From DATLSM01 sp035534175 (GTDB lineage: Bacteria; Actinomycetota; Thermoleophilia; Solirubrobacterales; 70-9), in NCBI GenBank assembly GCA_035534175.1, contig DATLSM010000083.1, forward strand, positions 20,138-84,137: a stretch of 64,000 bases of DNA. Direction: 5' to 3'. The notes under the pieces are model-generated. The model did no database searches and was not told the DNA's origin. It saw nothing but the letters and a program-made list of their open reading frames with translations. Positions 26,659 to 35,568 of this stretch are shown one piece after another (position 1 is the stretch's first letter; each line of letters begins with the position of its first letter). The position numbers and the translations under genes are program-made.

Positions 26659-26865
26659 ATGCCCCAGGAGATCTTCGACCAGTACCGGCCGCGGAGCACG
26701 ATGGCCCAGCGCCTCGACGAGGCCTTCGCCGGATGCGAGCACTGGACTCTCGCCCCGCCCGCTCAGCGGCGCAACCCGATCGGCTTGAGCCCGCGGCCCT
26801 CCAGCTCCTCGAGCAGGATCGGCAGCGCCGCGACGGTGCGCATCCAGGAGCCCGGCGCGCTGTAG
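26659..26865 (+). CDS. Possible truncated gene start overlapping the deacetylase 3' end
   Basis: A GGACGGAGAG ribosome site precedes an ATG encoding MPQEIFDQYRPRSTMAQRLD and EAFAGCEHWTLAPP, about 34 residues of normal composition. After about 26760 the frame runs antisense to the polysaccharide deacetylase C terminus and has shadow-like low-complexity sequence. This fits a gene whose 5' end survived when the accessory patch was joined to the core. The family is not recognised. Confidence 0.3.
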   Translation: MPQEIFDQYRPRSTMAQRLDEAFAGCEHWTLAPPAQRRNPIGLSPRPSSSSSRIGSAATVRIQEPGAL

Positions 26866-27464
26866 TAATCGGCGTCGTGCAGGAGCACGATGTCCCCCGC
26901 GCGGGCCCCCGCGGTTGCGCGTCGGGCGATCGACTCCGGGCTCGCCCTACCCGACCAGTCCCTCCCCCACTGCGACCACAGCACGGGCCGCCATCCCCGC
27001 CGGCGAACCGCGCGCAGGCCCGAGCCGCTGAAAATCCCGTAGGGCGGGCGGTAATCGGCGATCGCCTGAGCGCCGGCCTCCTCGATCGCGGCCCTCGCCC
27101 GCTCGGCGTCATCGAGCAGCTGGCCCACCGTCAGCCGCAGCTGGTTGCGGTGGCGGTGACAGTGCAGCTCGACCCGATGCCCGGCGGCGACAATCTCGGC
27201 CACCAGCGCCGGGCGGCGTGCCACCTGCTCGCCGGCGAGGAAGAATGTCGCCGGCGCGCCGGCCTCGCGCAGGGCCTCCAGCACCGCGGGCGTACCCTGG
27301 GGATGGGGGCCGTCGTCGAAGGTGAGGGCCACCCCTTCGGCACCCTCCTGGCGCCCGAGGATCCCCAGTGCCGGGCCGACGCCGGGGACCACGGGGGCCA
27401 GAGCCGGCCCGGCGTGCAGGAGCGCCGCAACCGAGGCGCCGGCGCCGGCGAGCGCCCTGATCAA
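26763..27464 (-). CDS. Polysaccharide deacetylase (NodB homology)
   Basis: Metal-dependent removal of acetyl groups from an amino-sugar polymer or lipid-linked sugar. Motif 1 is VALTFDDGPHPQGTP, with the catalytic Asp; motif 2 is the metal HxxxH-like stretch HRVELHCHRHRNQL; motif 3 is YRPPYGIFSG, and the final His is in GDIVLLHDADYY. A TTG at 27464 overlaps the stop of the upstream fusion gene as TTGA and gives a 233-residue protein. Longer starts on the same frame run into that gene's coding sequence. A hydrophobic stretch near the N terminus (LAGAGASVAALLHAGPALAP) could be a weak membrane anchor. Confidence 0.85.
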   Translation of the reverse strand: MIRALAGAGASVAALLHAGPALAPVVPGVGPALGILGRQEGAEGVALTFDDGPHPQGTPAVLEALREAGAPATFFLAGEQVARRPALVAEIVAAGHRVELHCHRHRNQLRLTVGQLLDDAERARAAIEEAGAQAIADYRPPYGIFSGSGLRAVRRRGWRPVLWSQWGRDWSGRASPESIARRATAGARAGDIVLLHDADYYSAPGSWMRTVAALPILLEELEGRGLKPIGLRR

Positions 27465-29809
27465 CGGCTGGGAGGGTGCGCCGCGTCGCGCTGCAGCGGA
27501 GACCTCGATATCACGGGGTGGGAGACGTTCACCACCGGGGTGCTGGGGGTCTTGCCAATGTGAATGTGACTCTCGATCGACTTCGCCACCTTGGATGTAT
27601 CCCGGTAGGGGGTCTCCCAATCCACCAACAGGGAGCCGGCGACGATCACCGCGATCGCGATCACGGCGAGGCTGACCGCCGTCGCCACCCGGCTGACGCG
27701 CAGGCGCCAGGCCGGCTGGGGCCGCACGCGGGGGCGGGCGGTGAGGACCCGCGAGGCGATCGAGGGCAGCGAGGCGAAGGAGGAGTCGGGCGAGCGCCGC
27801 TCGCGGGTGAGATGGCGCAGGACCGACTCCAGCTCGTGCTCGGAGCGCGCCACCTCGGCCAGGCCGAAGCGCTCAAAGGCGGCGTTGTTGGCCCGCAGGT
27901 GTCCGGCGGAGAAGCCGAAGGAGACGACCGGGCAGCCGCGGATGTGGGCCTCCAGCACGGTCAGGCCGGCGGTCGAGTGGACCATCACGTCGGCGGCGGC
28001 CATCCAGTCGCTCATCTGCTCGGTGAAGCCGATGATTCGAACCTGCTCGTTGGCGGAGAAGCGCTGCTCCAGTTTCTCCCGCGCAACCTCGTTGCGGCCG
28101 GTGATGCAGACGACCATCGTGTCCTCCACCGCGAGCGCGACGCGGATCGCGCCGTCGAGATCGCCGATGCCCCAGCCGCCGCCGGAGACCAGCACCAGGC
28201 GAGCGTGGGGCGGGACGCCCAGGGCGCGCCGGGCGTCGCCGCGAGTGCGTGGCATGAGGAAGTCGCGGGAGATCGGCGGCCGCATCCACTCCACGCTGCC
28301 CGGTCCGGCCAGCTTCTCCACTTCCTCGATTGACTCGGGGTGGGTTACGTAGTGCAGGTCGACGCCGGGATGGGCCCAGTAGCGCAGACCGGCGAGATCG
28401 GTGATCGCCGACTGGACCGGAATCGGCAGTCGGCGGTTTTCGCGCAGCATCCCGAGCACGGCGGTGACCCCGGGGTAGGTGGAGACGACCACGTCGGGGT
28501 CATGTTGGGAGATCACCTTCAAGAGGCCATGGGCACCCAGCCAGTAGCCGAGGTGGTGCGCCAGCCAGCGGGTGGGGCCGAACTTCGTGATCAGCCAGTA
28601 CTGGATGTCAAACAGCCACGGCATCCAGCGGAAGGTCACCCTCGAGCCGCCGCGGACGGTGGAGGAGCAGATCCGCCCCATCGCCTCCAGCCCATTGGCG
28701 ATCTCGATCTCCACGCCGGGGATTTCGCGACCCACGTCATCCTTGATGATCCGGGCGGGGAGGTCGTGTCCCTCGCCGATATCGGCGGTGAGGACGAGAA
28801 TCCTCGGCGGGCGCTCCTCTGAGCTCGAGGCGCCGGAGAGGAGCGCGCCGGCCGCCCGTTCGTTGCCGTTGAGGGAGGGCTTTTTGCCCGGGATCGGGTC
28901 CGGCGCCCGGATGCTGCCGCGCACCCACTCGACGTAGCTGTGCACACCCTCGCGGAAGCTCGTCTTCGCCTTCCAGCCGAGCTCCTGCAGGGCACGGGCG
29001 TTGGAGATCTCCTTGCCGGGGAAGTCGCCGGGGCGGGGAGGCGTGTGGACGATCTCGCAGCCACCGGTCATCTCCTGCACGGTCTCGGCGATCTCCAGAA
29101 TCGTCACCACCTCATCGCCGGAGAGGTTGTAGGTGCGGTCGGCCGCCTCCGGCTTCATCGCGGCGACGATCCCCTCCGCCAGGTCCTCGACATAGATGAA
29201 GCTGCGACATTGGCTGCCGTCGCCGGCGATCGTCAGGGCCTTGCCTTCCATCGCCAGATCGGTGAACTTGGCGACCACCCCCGCGGCGCGGGCCCGCGGC
29301 CCATAGGGGATGCCGAAGCGCAGCACCGTGGATTTGAGGTCGAACAGCTCGGCGTAGCCGGCGCAGTAGGTCTCGCCGGCGAGCTTGGTCGCGGTGTACA
29401 GGTGGCGCGGCGCCGGGATCGGCGTCTCCTCGTCGACGGACTGCTCGACGCAGTCGCTGTAGACCCAGGTGGTCGAGCCGTAGACCACGCGGCCGACTTC
29501 GGTGCGGCAGGCGGCCTCCAGCACGTTTAGCGTGCCGCGGGTGTTGACCTCCTCGGCCAGCACCGGGTCGGCGTGCACGTGGGCGACGTCGGCGACCGCG
29601 GCGAGGTGGATGACCGCGTCGCAGCCGCGCATCGCCAAGTCGAGGTTGGCCGGGTCGGTGATGCTGCCGGTGAAGGTCTCCACCTCCAGCGGTGAGTGGT
29701 AGGGGGAGGCGCTTAAGTCAAAGATCCGCGGGGTGTCGCCCCGTTCGATCAGCCGATCCACCACGTGGGAGCCGATGAAACCGCCTCCGCCGGTTACCAG
29801 GACCCTCAT
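27461..29809 (-). CDS. Fusion: NAD-dependent epimerase/dehydratase + GT28 (MGDG-synthase-like) glycosyltransferase + membrane segment
   Basis: A single 782-codon frame from an ATG at 29809, preceded by AGGAGAGAGG. Residues 1-305 are an extended-SDR sugar epimerase/dehydratase: TGGGGFIGSH dinucleotide loop, catalytic YTATK at 138-142 and SFIYVEDLAEGI. Residues 335-690 are a GT-B glycosyltransferase: LTADIGEGHDLPARI acceptor loop, VSGGGWGIGD at 542-550 and HSTAGLTVLEAHIRG at 611-625. One hydrophobic helix follows (about 706-729, VSLAVIAIAVIVAGSLLVDW), then a tail of about 50 residues. Domain order suggests that the sugar donor is made or modified and transferred by one polypeptide. It lies between the aminotransferase and the deacetylase. 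Confidence 0.85.
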   Translation of the reverse strand: MRVLVTGGGGFIGSHVVDRLIERGDTPRIFDLSASPYHSPLEVETFTGSITDPANLDLAMRGCDAVIHLAAVADVAHVHADPVLAEEVNTRGTLNVLEAACRTEVGRVVYGSTTWVYSDCVEQSVDEETPIPAPRHLYTATKLAGETYCAGYAELFDLKSTVLRFGIPYGPRARAAGVVAKFTDLAMEGKALTIAGDGSQCRSFIYVEDLAEGIVAAMKPEAADRTYNLSGDEVVTILEIAETVQEMTGGCEIVHTPPRPGDFPGKEISNARALQELGWKAKTSFREGVHSYVEWVRGSIRAPDPIPGKKPSLNGNERAAGALLSGASSSEERPPRILVLTADIGEGHDLPARIIKDDVGREIPGVEIEIANGLEAMGRICSSTVRGGSRVTFRWMPWLFDIQYWLITKFGPTRWLAHHLGYWLGAHGLLKVISQHDPDVVVSTYPGVTAVLGMLRENRRLPIPVQSAITDLAGLRYWAHPGVDLHYVTHPESIEEVEKLAGPGSVEWMRPPISRDFLMPRTRGDARRALGVPPHARLVLVSGGGWGIGDLDGAIRVALAVEDTMVVCITGRNEVAREKLEQRFSANEQVRIIGFTEQMSDWMAAADVMVHSTAGLTVLEAHIRGCPVVSFGFSAGHLRANNAAFERFGLAEVARSEHELESVLRHLTRERRSPDSSFASLPSIASRVLTARPRVRPQPAWRLRVSRVATAVSLAVIAIAVIVAGSLLVDWETPYRDTSKVAKSIESHIHIGKTPSTPVVNVSHPVISRSPLQRDAAHPPSR

Positions 29810-29877
29810 GAAACCTCTCTCCTGCTTCGTTCTCTCAGCCTGATGACCAGCGTAGGGCTCGATCGTTTGCTCCGCAT

Positions 29878-30978
29878 TCAGGCCTCCTTGGCGAGAGCCC
29901 TCTGGCGGCTCTCGGGGCGGTAGTAGAGCGGCACGCACCAGTGGTTCTCGGCCACCCAGTCGGTGTTGGGAAGTTCGTCTGGGCGCCCCATGATCCGGTG
30001 GCAGGGCTGCTCGTAGACGCGGCCCGTGCTCTTCTCGATCGCTTCGAAGATGATGTACTTGTAGAGGCCCGAGGTCATCCCCTCGGGCAGCTCGAGGCGG
30101 GCCGGGTGCGCCGGGTCGAGGTGCTCGCGGGCGTAGCCGTTCTTCCAGGCCACGATCTCCTCCATCCGCTCGGCCTGGATCAGGCCGAGGGCGGCGGTGA
30201 ACTCGCTCATGCGGAAGTTCAGTCCCTCCACCTGGTGCTCGAACTTGCCGTAGTTGCGGAACTTTTCGGCGAACTCGATCAGCTGGGGATTGGAGGAGAC
30301 GAGCACACCACCCTCTCCGGTGGAGATCGTCTTTGTCGCGTAGAGGGAGTAGACGCCGGCGTCGCCGAAGGCGCCGGGGCGGCGAGCACCCCACTCGGCG
30401 CCGTGGGCGTGGGCGCAGTCCTCGAGCAGGAAGATCCCGCTCTCTCGGCAGTAGGCGGCGATGCGCTCGGCGTCGAAGGCCAGATGGCCGCCGATGTGGA
30501 CCAGGATCGCCGCCTTCGGTCGGTGGCGCTCGGCCTTGGCCTCGAAGTCCTCAAACGACATGCACAGGTCGGCGCGGTTGCAGTCGACGAACTCCACCTG
30601 GGCCCCGGCCTTGAGGGCGGCCAGCGGGGTGGCCATGAAGGTGTTGGATGGACAGAGCACCGTCTGGCCGCCGACGCCGGCGAACTCCAGGGCCGCAAGC
30701 GCCCCGCCGGCCCAGCTGGAGAGCCCCAGGCTGGGCAGGCCGTTCCACGCCGACCAGCGCTGCTCGAAGGCGGCCAGCATCGGACCCTCCGACCACTTCT
30801 CGGAATCAAGCACCCCCTCCCACAGCTCAAAAAGGCGGGCACGGTCTCGGTGGTCGAACCCGATCGCGAACTGGGTCGCGTCAGGCCGGATTGTCTGTAC
30901 AGGCCCTACGATGGCTCCTTGATGGGGATCTGGCTGGGGGTTTGCCTGCGCGGACGGACGGGCAGCAGACGAAGACAA
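29878..30978 (-). CDS. DegT/DnrJ/EryC1/StrS-family sugar aminotransferase
   Basis: PLP enzyme that transaminates a keto-sugar nucleotide. The core begins at about residue 37 (FAIGFDHRDRARLFELWEGVL). The PLP lysine is in VYSLYATKTISTGEGGVL and the Asp partner in FLLEDCAHAHGAEW. Other markers are LCPSNTFMATPLAALKAGAQ and FRMSEFTAALGL. The start is problematic: no ATG/GTG lies near the expected N terminus, and the only usual candidate is a TTG at 30978, which adds about 36 disordered residues. An AAGGAG sequence lies inside that extension without a standard start after it. The epimerase-GT fusion downstream probably uses its product. Confidence 0.88.
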   Translation of the reverse strand: MSSSAARPSAQANPQPDPHQGAIVGPVQTIRPDATQFAIGFDHRDRARLFELWEGVLDSEKWSEGPMLAAFEQRWSAWNGLPSLGLSSWAGGALAALEFAGVGGQTVLCPSNTFMATPLAALKAGAQVEFVDCNRADLCMSFEDFEAKAERHRPKAAILVHIGGHLAFDAERIAAYCRESGIFLLEDCAHAHGAEWGARRPGAFGDAGVYSLYATKTISTGEGGVLVSSNPQLIEFAEKFRNYGKFEHQVEGLNFRMSEFTAALGLIQAERMEEIVAWKNGYAREHLDPAHPARLELPEGMTSGLYKYIIFEAIEKSTGRVYEQPCHRIMGRPDELPNTDWVAENHWCVPLYYRPESRQRALAKEA

Positions 30979-31011
30979 GGCTACCAGCGCAAGCGGACCG
31001 AGAACGAGAGT

Positions 31012-31929
31012 TCAATCGTTGCGTCGATGGGATTGAGCGTCCTTGTGAGCACTATCGATGACCGCCGTGACCGTGGGTGAGCTCGCCAGCAGCACGGTGC
31101 CGGCGACGGCCAGGGCCATGAAGGCGGCCAGGGCGGCGCCCGCCAGCGGGGTCGAGCTCCAGGACTCGCCGAAGATCAGAGGCGCAAGCGCCACCGGGAC
31201 CAGCACCTGGACGGCGAACATCGTCGGGGCGACCTGGGAGGCGGCACGGCGCTGCAGCGCGCTCATCTCACTCAGCAGCGCCAGACCCTCCGAGGCCGCG
31301 GCGCTGAGCAGCCACAGCACTGCAACCAGCGCCGTCCCCGCGACCAGCTCGTCGGTCAGCAGCTTGCTGGCGATCCCCGTCCAGGCGTAGCCGCAGCCGG
31401 CGCTGATCACCGGCAGAAGGCCGATCGACCTCGCCCGGCTGCGCAACGCATAGGGGGCGGCCACGGGGACCGCGAGGAGGAGGAGCGCGGCCGCGATGGC
31501 GCCGGCGCCGGCGTAGCCGGTGCTCCGCGCCGGTGCCGCCCAGGCGACCCCCGCCAGGCCGAGGACGATCGCCGCCACGGCGATCGCCTCCCGCCGCCCC
31601 GGCCTCTCGCCCAGCCGCGTGGCCCCCAGCCACAGCAGCAGGATCAAGCCGCTGGCCATACAGGGCTGCACGACGGTGAGCGGGGCCAGCAACAGGGCCA
31701 CGATCTCCAGCGGCCAACCGAGCAACCCCAAACCGGTGGCCCCCAGCCAGCGCCGGTTGCGAAGCAGCCGCCAGATCAGGGAGGGCCGCAGCGAGTGCTC
31801 CCCCCCCACCTCCCGCGCCTCCAAGGCCTGCAGCGCGATCGAGGTGTTGTAGAGCATCGAGGCCCCGACAGCCGCGGCTATCCCCAGCGCCAGCACCGTC
31901 TGGACCCTAGCCGCAAGACCCGCGGGCAA
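31012..31929 (-). CDS. EamA/DMT-superfamily membrane transporter
   Basis: About 305 residues with nine to ten hydrophobic helices and little else, as in drug/metabolite transporters. Two half-repeats are visible: helix PLEIVALLLAPLTVVQPCMASGLILLLW in the first half, and SQVAPTMFAVQVLVPVALAPLIFGESW in the second, both with the Pro-rich EamA pattern. The start is uncertain (TTG at 31929 or an internal GTG about 11 codons on). Its stop is 33 bases before the aminotransferase start. Export or flipping of an envelope precursor is possible from context; the substrate is unknown. Confidence 0.75.
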   Translation of the reverse strand: MPAGLAARVQTVLALGIAAAVGASMLYNTSIALQALEAREVGGEHSLRPSLIWRLLRNRRWLGATGLGLLGWPLEIVALLLAPLTVVQPCMASGLILLLWLGATRLGERPGRREAIAVAAIVLGLAGVAWAAPARSTGYAGAGAIAAALLLLAVPVAAPYALRSRARSIGLLPVISAGCGYAWTGIASKLLTDELVAGTALVAVLWLLSAAASEGLALLSEMSALQRRAASQVAPTMFAVQVLVPVALAPLIFGESWSSTPLAGAALAAFMALAVAGTVLLASSPTVTAVIDSAHKDAQSHRRND

Positions 31930-32043
31930 GGGGCGGGCGGAGCCTGATGCCGATCACCAATGGGCGAACCTCGCAGCGATACCGGTGAGCGGACCGGACC
32001 GGCGATTGGCAGCGCCCGGGAGGCGAGGCGAGGCAGGCGGCGG

Positions 32044-33738
32044 TCAGGTCTCCTGATACAGCGGGCCGTCGCCGCCCTCGGGCAGGGTCAGGCGCCCGCC
32101 CTTGGCGGTGATCGCCCCGCACTGCACGCAGTTGGACGCGGTGACGTGGACGTCGACCTGCGCCGCCTCGCTCGCCAGCTGCTCGTCGGGGATCTCATAG
32201 ACCTGCGCCGGGCACATCGAAACCCAGGTCTGGGCGATCTCCCGCGGCACCCGGGTCTGGATGCGGACGTGGTTGGGGGCGTCGTCGCGGGTCGCGTTGC
32301 CGGAGAGGAAGACCGAGTCGAGCTTGCTGAAGGTCAGCTCGTTGTCGGGCTTGGGATACATCTCGCCCGCCCTGCCGATCTGCATCTCGTTCTCGGCGTC
32401 ATCCTCGCCCTTCCAATGCCCTGGGGGGAAGGCGCCGTTGGTCAGCGCCCAGCCGTTGGCCACCGCGCCGCCGACGAAGAAGCCCTTGGAGAACGCCTGG
32501 CGCACGTTGCGCGAGCGATAGAGATCCTTCTCGATCGTCGAGTTGTGGATCTTCTCGTCGTAGGCCTCGAAGTTGACCGAGTCGCGCTTCAGCGCCTCGA
32601 CGATCGTCTCCGCCGCATACATCCCGGCGTGCATCGCGTAGTGGACGCCCTTGAGGGTCGGGATGTTGACCATGCTGGCGGCGTCGCCGGCGACCACCAT
32701 CCCGGGCACGGCGAGACGTTTGGGCATCGCGAAATAGCCGCCGGAGGGAATCGTCTTGGCCCCCCAGGCGACCCGCTTGCCGCCCTCGATCAGGCCCCGG
32801 ATGAAGGGGTGGGTCTTCATCAGCTGCAGCGCGTCGTGGCAGCTGAAGGTGGCGTCGGTGTAGTCCAGGCCGACGACCAGGCCGATGCAGATCTTGTCCT
32901 CCCCCATCGGGTAGATAAAGCTGCCGCCGAACTCGTTGTATCTCGCCGCCTTGCGCAGCGGCCAGCCCATGGTGTGGATCACCCGGTCTAGCGGCTTTGG
33001 CACCTCCCACACCTCTTTGACCCCGAGCTCCCAGCGCATCGGGTCAGCCCCGTGCATGTCGAAGTAGTCATAGGCGGCATAGGTCAGGTGGCCGACGGTG
33101 CCCTCGGCCAGCACCGTGGCCCGGGCCACCACGTCGGAGCCCGGCTCGAAGTTGGCCAGCTCCTCGCCGTCCTTGCCCCGACCGCGGTCGCCGGAGCGAA
33201 CGCCCTTTACCACCCTCTCCTCGACCAGCAGCTTGGTCGCCGCCGTCTCGGCGAGGATGTAGACGCCGGCCTCCTCCGCTTTCTCGGCGAGGAAGCGGCC
33301 CAGTTTGGCAACCGAGGTGACGTAGTTGCCGTGGTTGCGGAAGTTCGGCGGTGTGGGCTTGAGCGGAATCGCTTTGCTCTTGGTCAGCAGGTAGACCGCG
33401 TCCTTCTTCACCTCGCCGTAGACCGGCCACTGCGACTTGTCGAGATCGGGGAACAGCTCTTCCATCGCCGAGGGCTTCATGTTCGCCCCGGAGAGCAGGT
33501 GTGCTCCGGCGACTTTGCCCTTCTCGATCACCGCCACCGGGACTTCGCCCAGCCTCTCGCTCAGCTCCGGCTCATCGGCCAGCAGCTGCATCAATTTGTT
33601 CGCGCAGGCCAGGCCGGCGGGACCGCCGCCGACGATCGCCACCCCAACCTCGATTCGCTCCTCCGCGGGGTCCGTCGGCGGGCCGATGACCTCGGCGCCG
33701 TCAAAGGGCGGCGGGAATTCGCTCGGTGCTACGGGCAT
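32044..33738 (-). CDS. Electron-transfer flavoprotein-quinone oxidoreductase
   Basis: Passes electrons from reduced ETF to the membrane quinone pool. The 564-residue protein has the FAD-binding VGVAIVGGGPAGLACANKL at about residue 30, GAHLLSGANMKPSAMEEL, and a second FAD block VVAGDAASMVNIPTLKGVHYAM. The C-terminal iron-sulphur region has one Cys in SMCPAQVYEI and two in NCVQCGAITAKGG. The fourth cluster Cys of the mitochondrial enzyme (CxxCxxC) is Ile here. It is 31 bases downstream of etfA in an etfB-etfA-QO operon, supporting fatty- or amino-acid beta-oxidation. Confidence 0.93.
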   Translation of the reverse strand: MPVAPSEFPPPFDGAEVIGPPTDPAEERIEVGVAIVGGGPAGLACANKLMQLLADEPELSERLGEVPVAVIEKGKVAGAHLLSGANMKPSAMEELFPDLDKSQWPVYGEVKKDAVYLLTKSKAIPLKPTPPNFRNHGNYVTSVAKLGRFLAEKAEEAGVYILAETAATKLLVEERVVKGVRSGDRGRGKDGEELANFEPGSDVVARATVLAEGTVGHLTYAAYDYFDMHGADPMRWELGVKEVWEVPKPLDRVIHTMGWPLRKAARYNEFGGSFIYPMGEDKICIGLVVGLDYTDATFSCHDALQLMKTHPFIRGLIEGGKRVAWGAKTIPSGGYFAMPKRLAVPGMVVAGDAASMVNIPTLKGVHYAMHAGMYAAETIVEALKRDSVNFEAYDEKIHNSTIEKDLYRSRNVRQAFSKGFFVGGAVANGWALTNGAFPPGHWKGEDDAENEMQIGRAGEMYPKPDNELTFSKLDSVFLSGNATRDDAPNHVRIQTRVPREIAQTWVSMCPAQVYEIPDEQLASEAAQVDVHVTASNCVQCGAITAKGGRLTLPEGGDGPLYQET

Positions 33739-33769
33739 CTGGGCTCCTTGATTGCGGCCGAGCTCTCGC

Positions 33770-34744
33770 TCAGCCGCCCCTCTTGGCCTTGATCGCCGCG
33801 GTCAGCTTGGGCAGGATCTTGTGCAGATCGCCGACCACGCCGAGGTCGGAGAACTCGAAGATCGGCGCGTTTTGGTCCTTGTTGATCGCCAGGATGTTCT
33901 CCGAGCTCTGCATCCCGACCTTGTGCTGGATCGCACCGGAGATGCCGGCGGCCAGATACAGCTTCGGCGCGACCGTCTTACCGGTCTGGCCAATCTGGGC
34001 CGCGTAGGGATACCAGCCGGCGTCGACCACCGCCCGGGTCGCCGCGACCGCGCCGCCCATCGCCTCCGCCAGTTCCTCGCAGAGCTTGAAGCCCTCGGCC
34101 GCGCCGAGGCCTCGCCCGCCACCGACGAGGATGTCGGCATCCTCGATGTTGACGTCCGCGCCGCGCTGCTCGCCCCGCTGCACCATCCTCGCCTTCGATG
34201 ACCAGGGGGACAGCTCGACCTCGACGTCGAGGACCTCGGCGCTCCCACCGCTCTGGTTGAGATCGAAGGCGTTCAGCCGGCCGATGATGATCCCCGGCTC
34301 ACCGACGTAGCCGACGTCGGCGATCTGGGAGTCCTGCAGGATCGGGCGCTCGGCGACCAGCCTGCCGTCCTGCACCTTGACCTCGGTGACCTCCATCGTC
34401 ACCCCGGCGTTCAGGCGCGCGGTCAGCCCGGCCCCGATCTCAAAGCCCAACAGGCCGCCGCCGAACAGCGCGTAGCCGAAGCCCTGCTCGGCGATCACCT
34501 TGGCCATCGCGTCGATAATCGGCTGCGCCAGGCCCTCCGGCACACCCTTGGCCCGGTAGACCTTCGCCGCGCCGTAGTTGCCCAGGGCCGCGCAGGCCTC
34601 GTCGGCGATCTCACCGACCACCAGGGCGGCGGCCTCGCCGCCGATCTGGCCGGCCAGCTTTGCCGCCTCAGAGATTGCCCCCAGCGAGTTCTTGTTGAAG
34701 TTGCCCTCGTCGTCATGCAGGGCGTAAACCAGGATGCCCGCCAT
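33770..34744 (-). CDS. etfA: Electron transfer flavoprotein alpha subunit
   Basis: FAD-carrying subunit of ETF, which collects electrons from acyl-CoA dehydrogenases. The 324-residue product has the C-terminal FAD domain with GGGRGLGAAEGFKLCEELAEAMGGAVAATRAVVDAGW, QIGQTGKTVAPKLYLAAGISGAIQHKVGM and INKDQNAPIFEFSDLGVVGD, the ETF-alpha signature. Its ATG directly follows the etfB stop (TAGATG), so the subunits are co-translated. The ETF-quinone oxidoreductase follows. Confidence 0.97.
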   Translation of the reverse strand: MAGILVYALHDDEGNFNKNSLGAISEAAKLAGQIGGEAAALVVGEIADEACAALGNYGAAKVYRAKGVPEGLAQPIIDAMAKVIAEQGFGYALFGGGLLGFEIGAGLTARLNAGVTMEVTEVKVQDGRLVAERPILQDSQIADVGYVGEPGIIIGRLNAFDLNQSGGSAEVLDVEVELSPWSSKARMVQRGEQRGADVNIEDADILVGGGRGLGAAEGFKLCEELAEAMGGAVAATRAVVDAGWYPYAAQIGQTGKTVAPKLYLAAGISGAIQHKVGMQSSENILAINKDQNAPIFEFSDLGVVGDLHKILPKLTAAIKAKRGG

Positions 34745-35536
34745 CTAGATCAGCTTCCTCTCGTCTAGCCAGGCGACGATCTTCTCGACCGTCTCGTTGG
34801 TGTCCTCGTCCTCGATGATCTCCCCCGCCTCCTTGGGCGGCGGCGGGTTGAGCGCGAGGACGGCAGTCTTTGAGCCCGACTCGCCGACCATCGCGGCCTC
34901 GATGCCGACGTCGGCGCCGGCCCTCGCGTCGAGCGGTTTCTTCTTCGCTCCCATGATCGCCTTCAGGCTGGGGTAGCGCGGCTCGTTGATCGCGTCGCCG
35001 ACGCTGATCACCGCCGGCAGTTCGACCTCCACCGTGTCGTAGCCGTACTCGGCCTGGCGCTCGCAGCGCAGCTTGCCATCGGTGATGTCGATCCTGATCA
35101 CCTGGGTTAGCGAGGGCATCCGCAGGTGGTCGGCGACGACCGCGCCGATTGTGTAGCACTCGCCGTCGTCTGACTGCTGCCCGAGCAGAACCAGGTCGGG
35201 GCTCTCGGCCTCCAGCACCTTGGCCAGCGCGTAGCCGGTGGCGCAAACGTCGGAGCCGGCGAGGGCGCCGTCGCTGAGGTGCACCGAGCGATCGGCGCCG
35301 AGAGCCACAGCCTTGTGCAGAGCACGGACGGCGGAATCCGGGCCCATCGTCACCGCGACGACTTCCTCCACCGGGATCGCACCACCTTCCTTGATCTGCA
35401 TGGCGGCCTCGATGGCGTGGGTGTCAAAGGGGTTGAGATTCTTCTCGCCGCTGCGGTCCAGGCGCATCGTGTTGGGGTCGATGCGCTTCTGGACAGCGGC
35501 GTCCGGTACCTCCTTGACCAGGACGCAGATCTTCAA
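34745..35536 (-). CDS. etfB: Electron transfer flavoprotein beta subunit
   Basis: AMP-binding partner of EtfA. The TTG at 35536 gives MKICVLVKEVPDAAVQKRID and has AAGGAGG upstream at good spacing. Family markers are NPFDTHAIEAAMQIKE, VTMGPDSAVRALHKAVALGADRSVHLSD and VLLGQQSDDGECYTIGAVVAD. The anchoring C terminus runs to residue 263. It is the first gene of the etfBA-QO operon and lies behind a perfect palindrome at 35569-35586. Confidence 0.97.
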   Translation of the reverse strand: MKICVLVKEVPDAAVQKRIDPNTMRLDRSGEKNLNPFDTHAIEAAMQIKEGGAIPVEEVVAVTMGPDSAVRALHKAVALGADRSVHLSDGALAGSDVCATGYALAKVLEAESPDLVLLGQQSDDGECYTIGAVVADHLRMPSLTQVIRIDITDGKLRCERQAEYGYDTVEVELPAVISVGDAINEPRYPSLKAIMGAKKKPLDARAGADVGIEAAMVGESGSKTAVLALNPPPPKEAGEIIEDEDTNETVEKIVAWLDERKLI

Positions 35537-35568
35537 GTTCGAGCCTCCTTGGCTGTTCTCAGGCTGGT

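Noticed and set aside
28870..28900. A missed frameshift or stop joining two genes in the epimerase-glycosyltransferase frame.
   Set aside because: The linker reads through in one frame with ordinary composition, and there is no internal ribosome site with a good start near residue 335.
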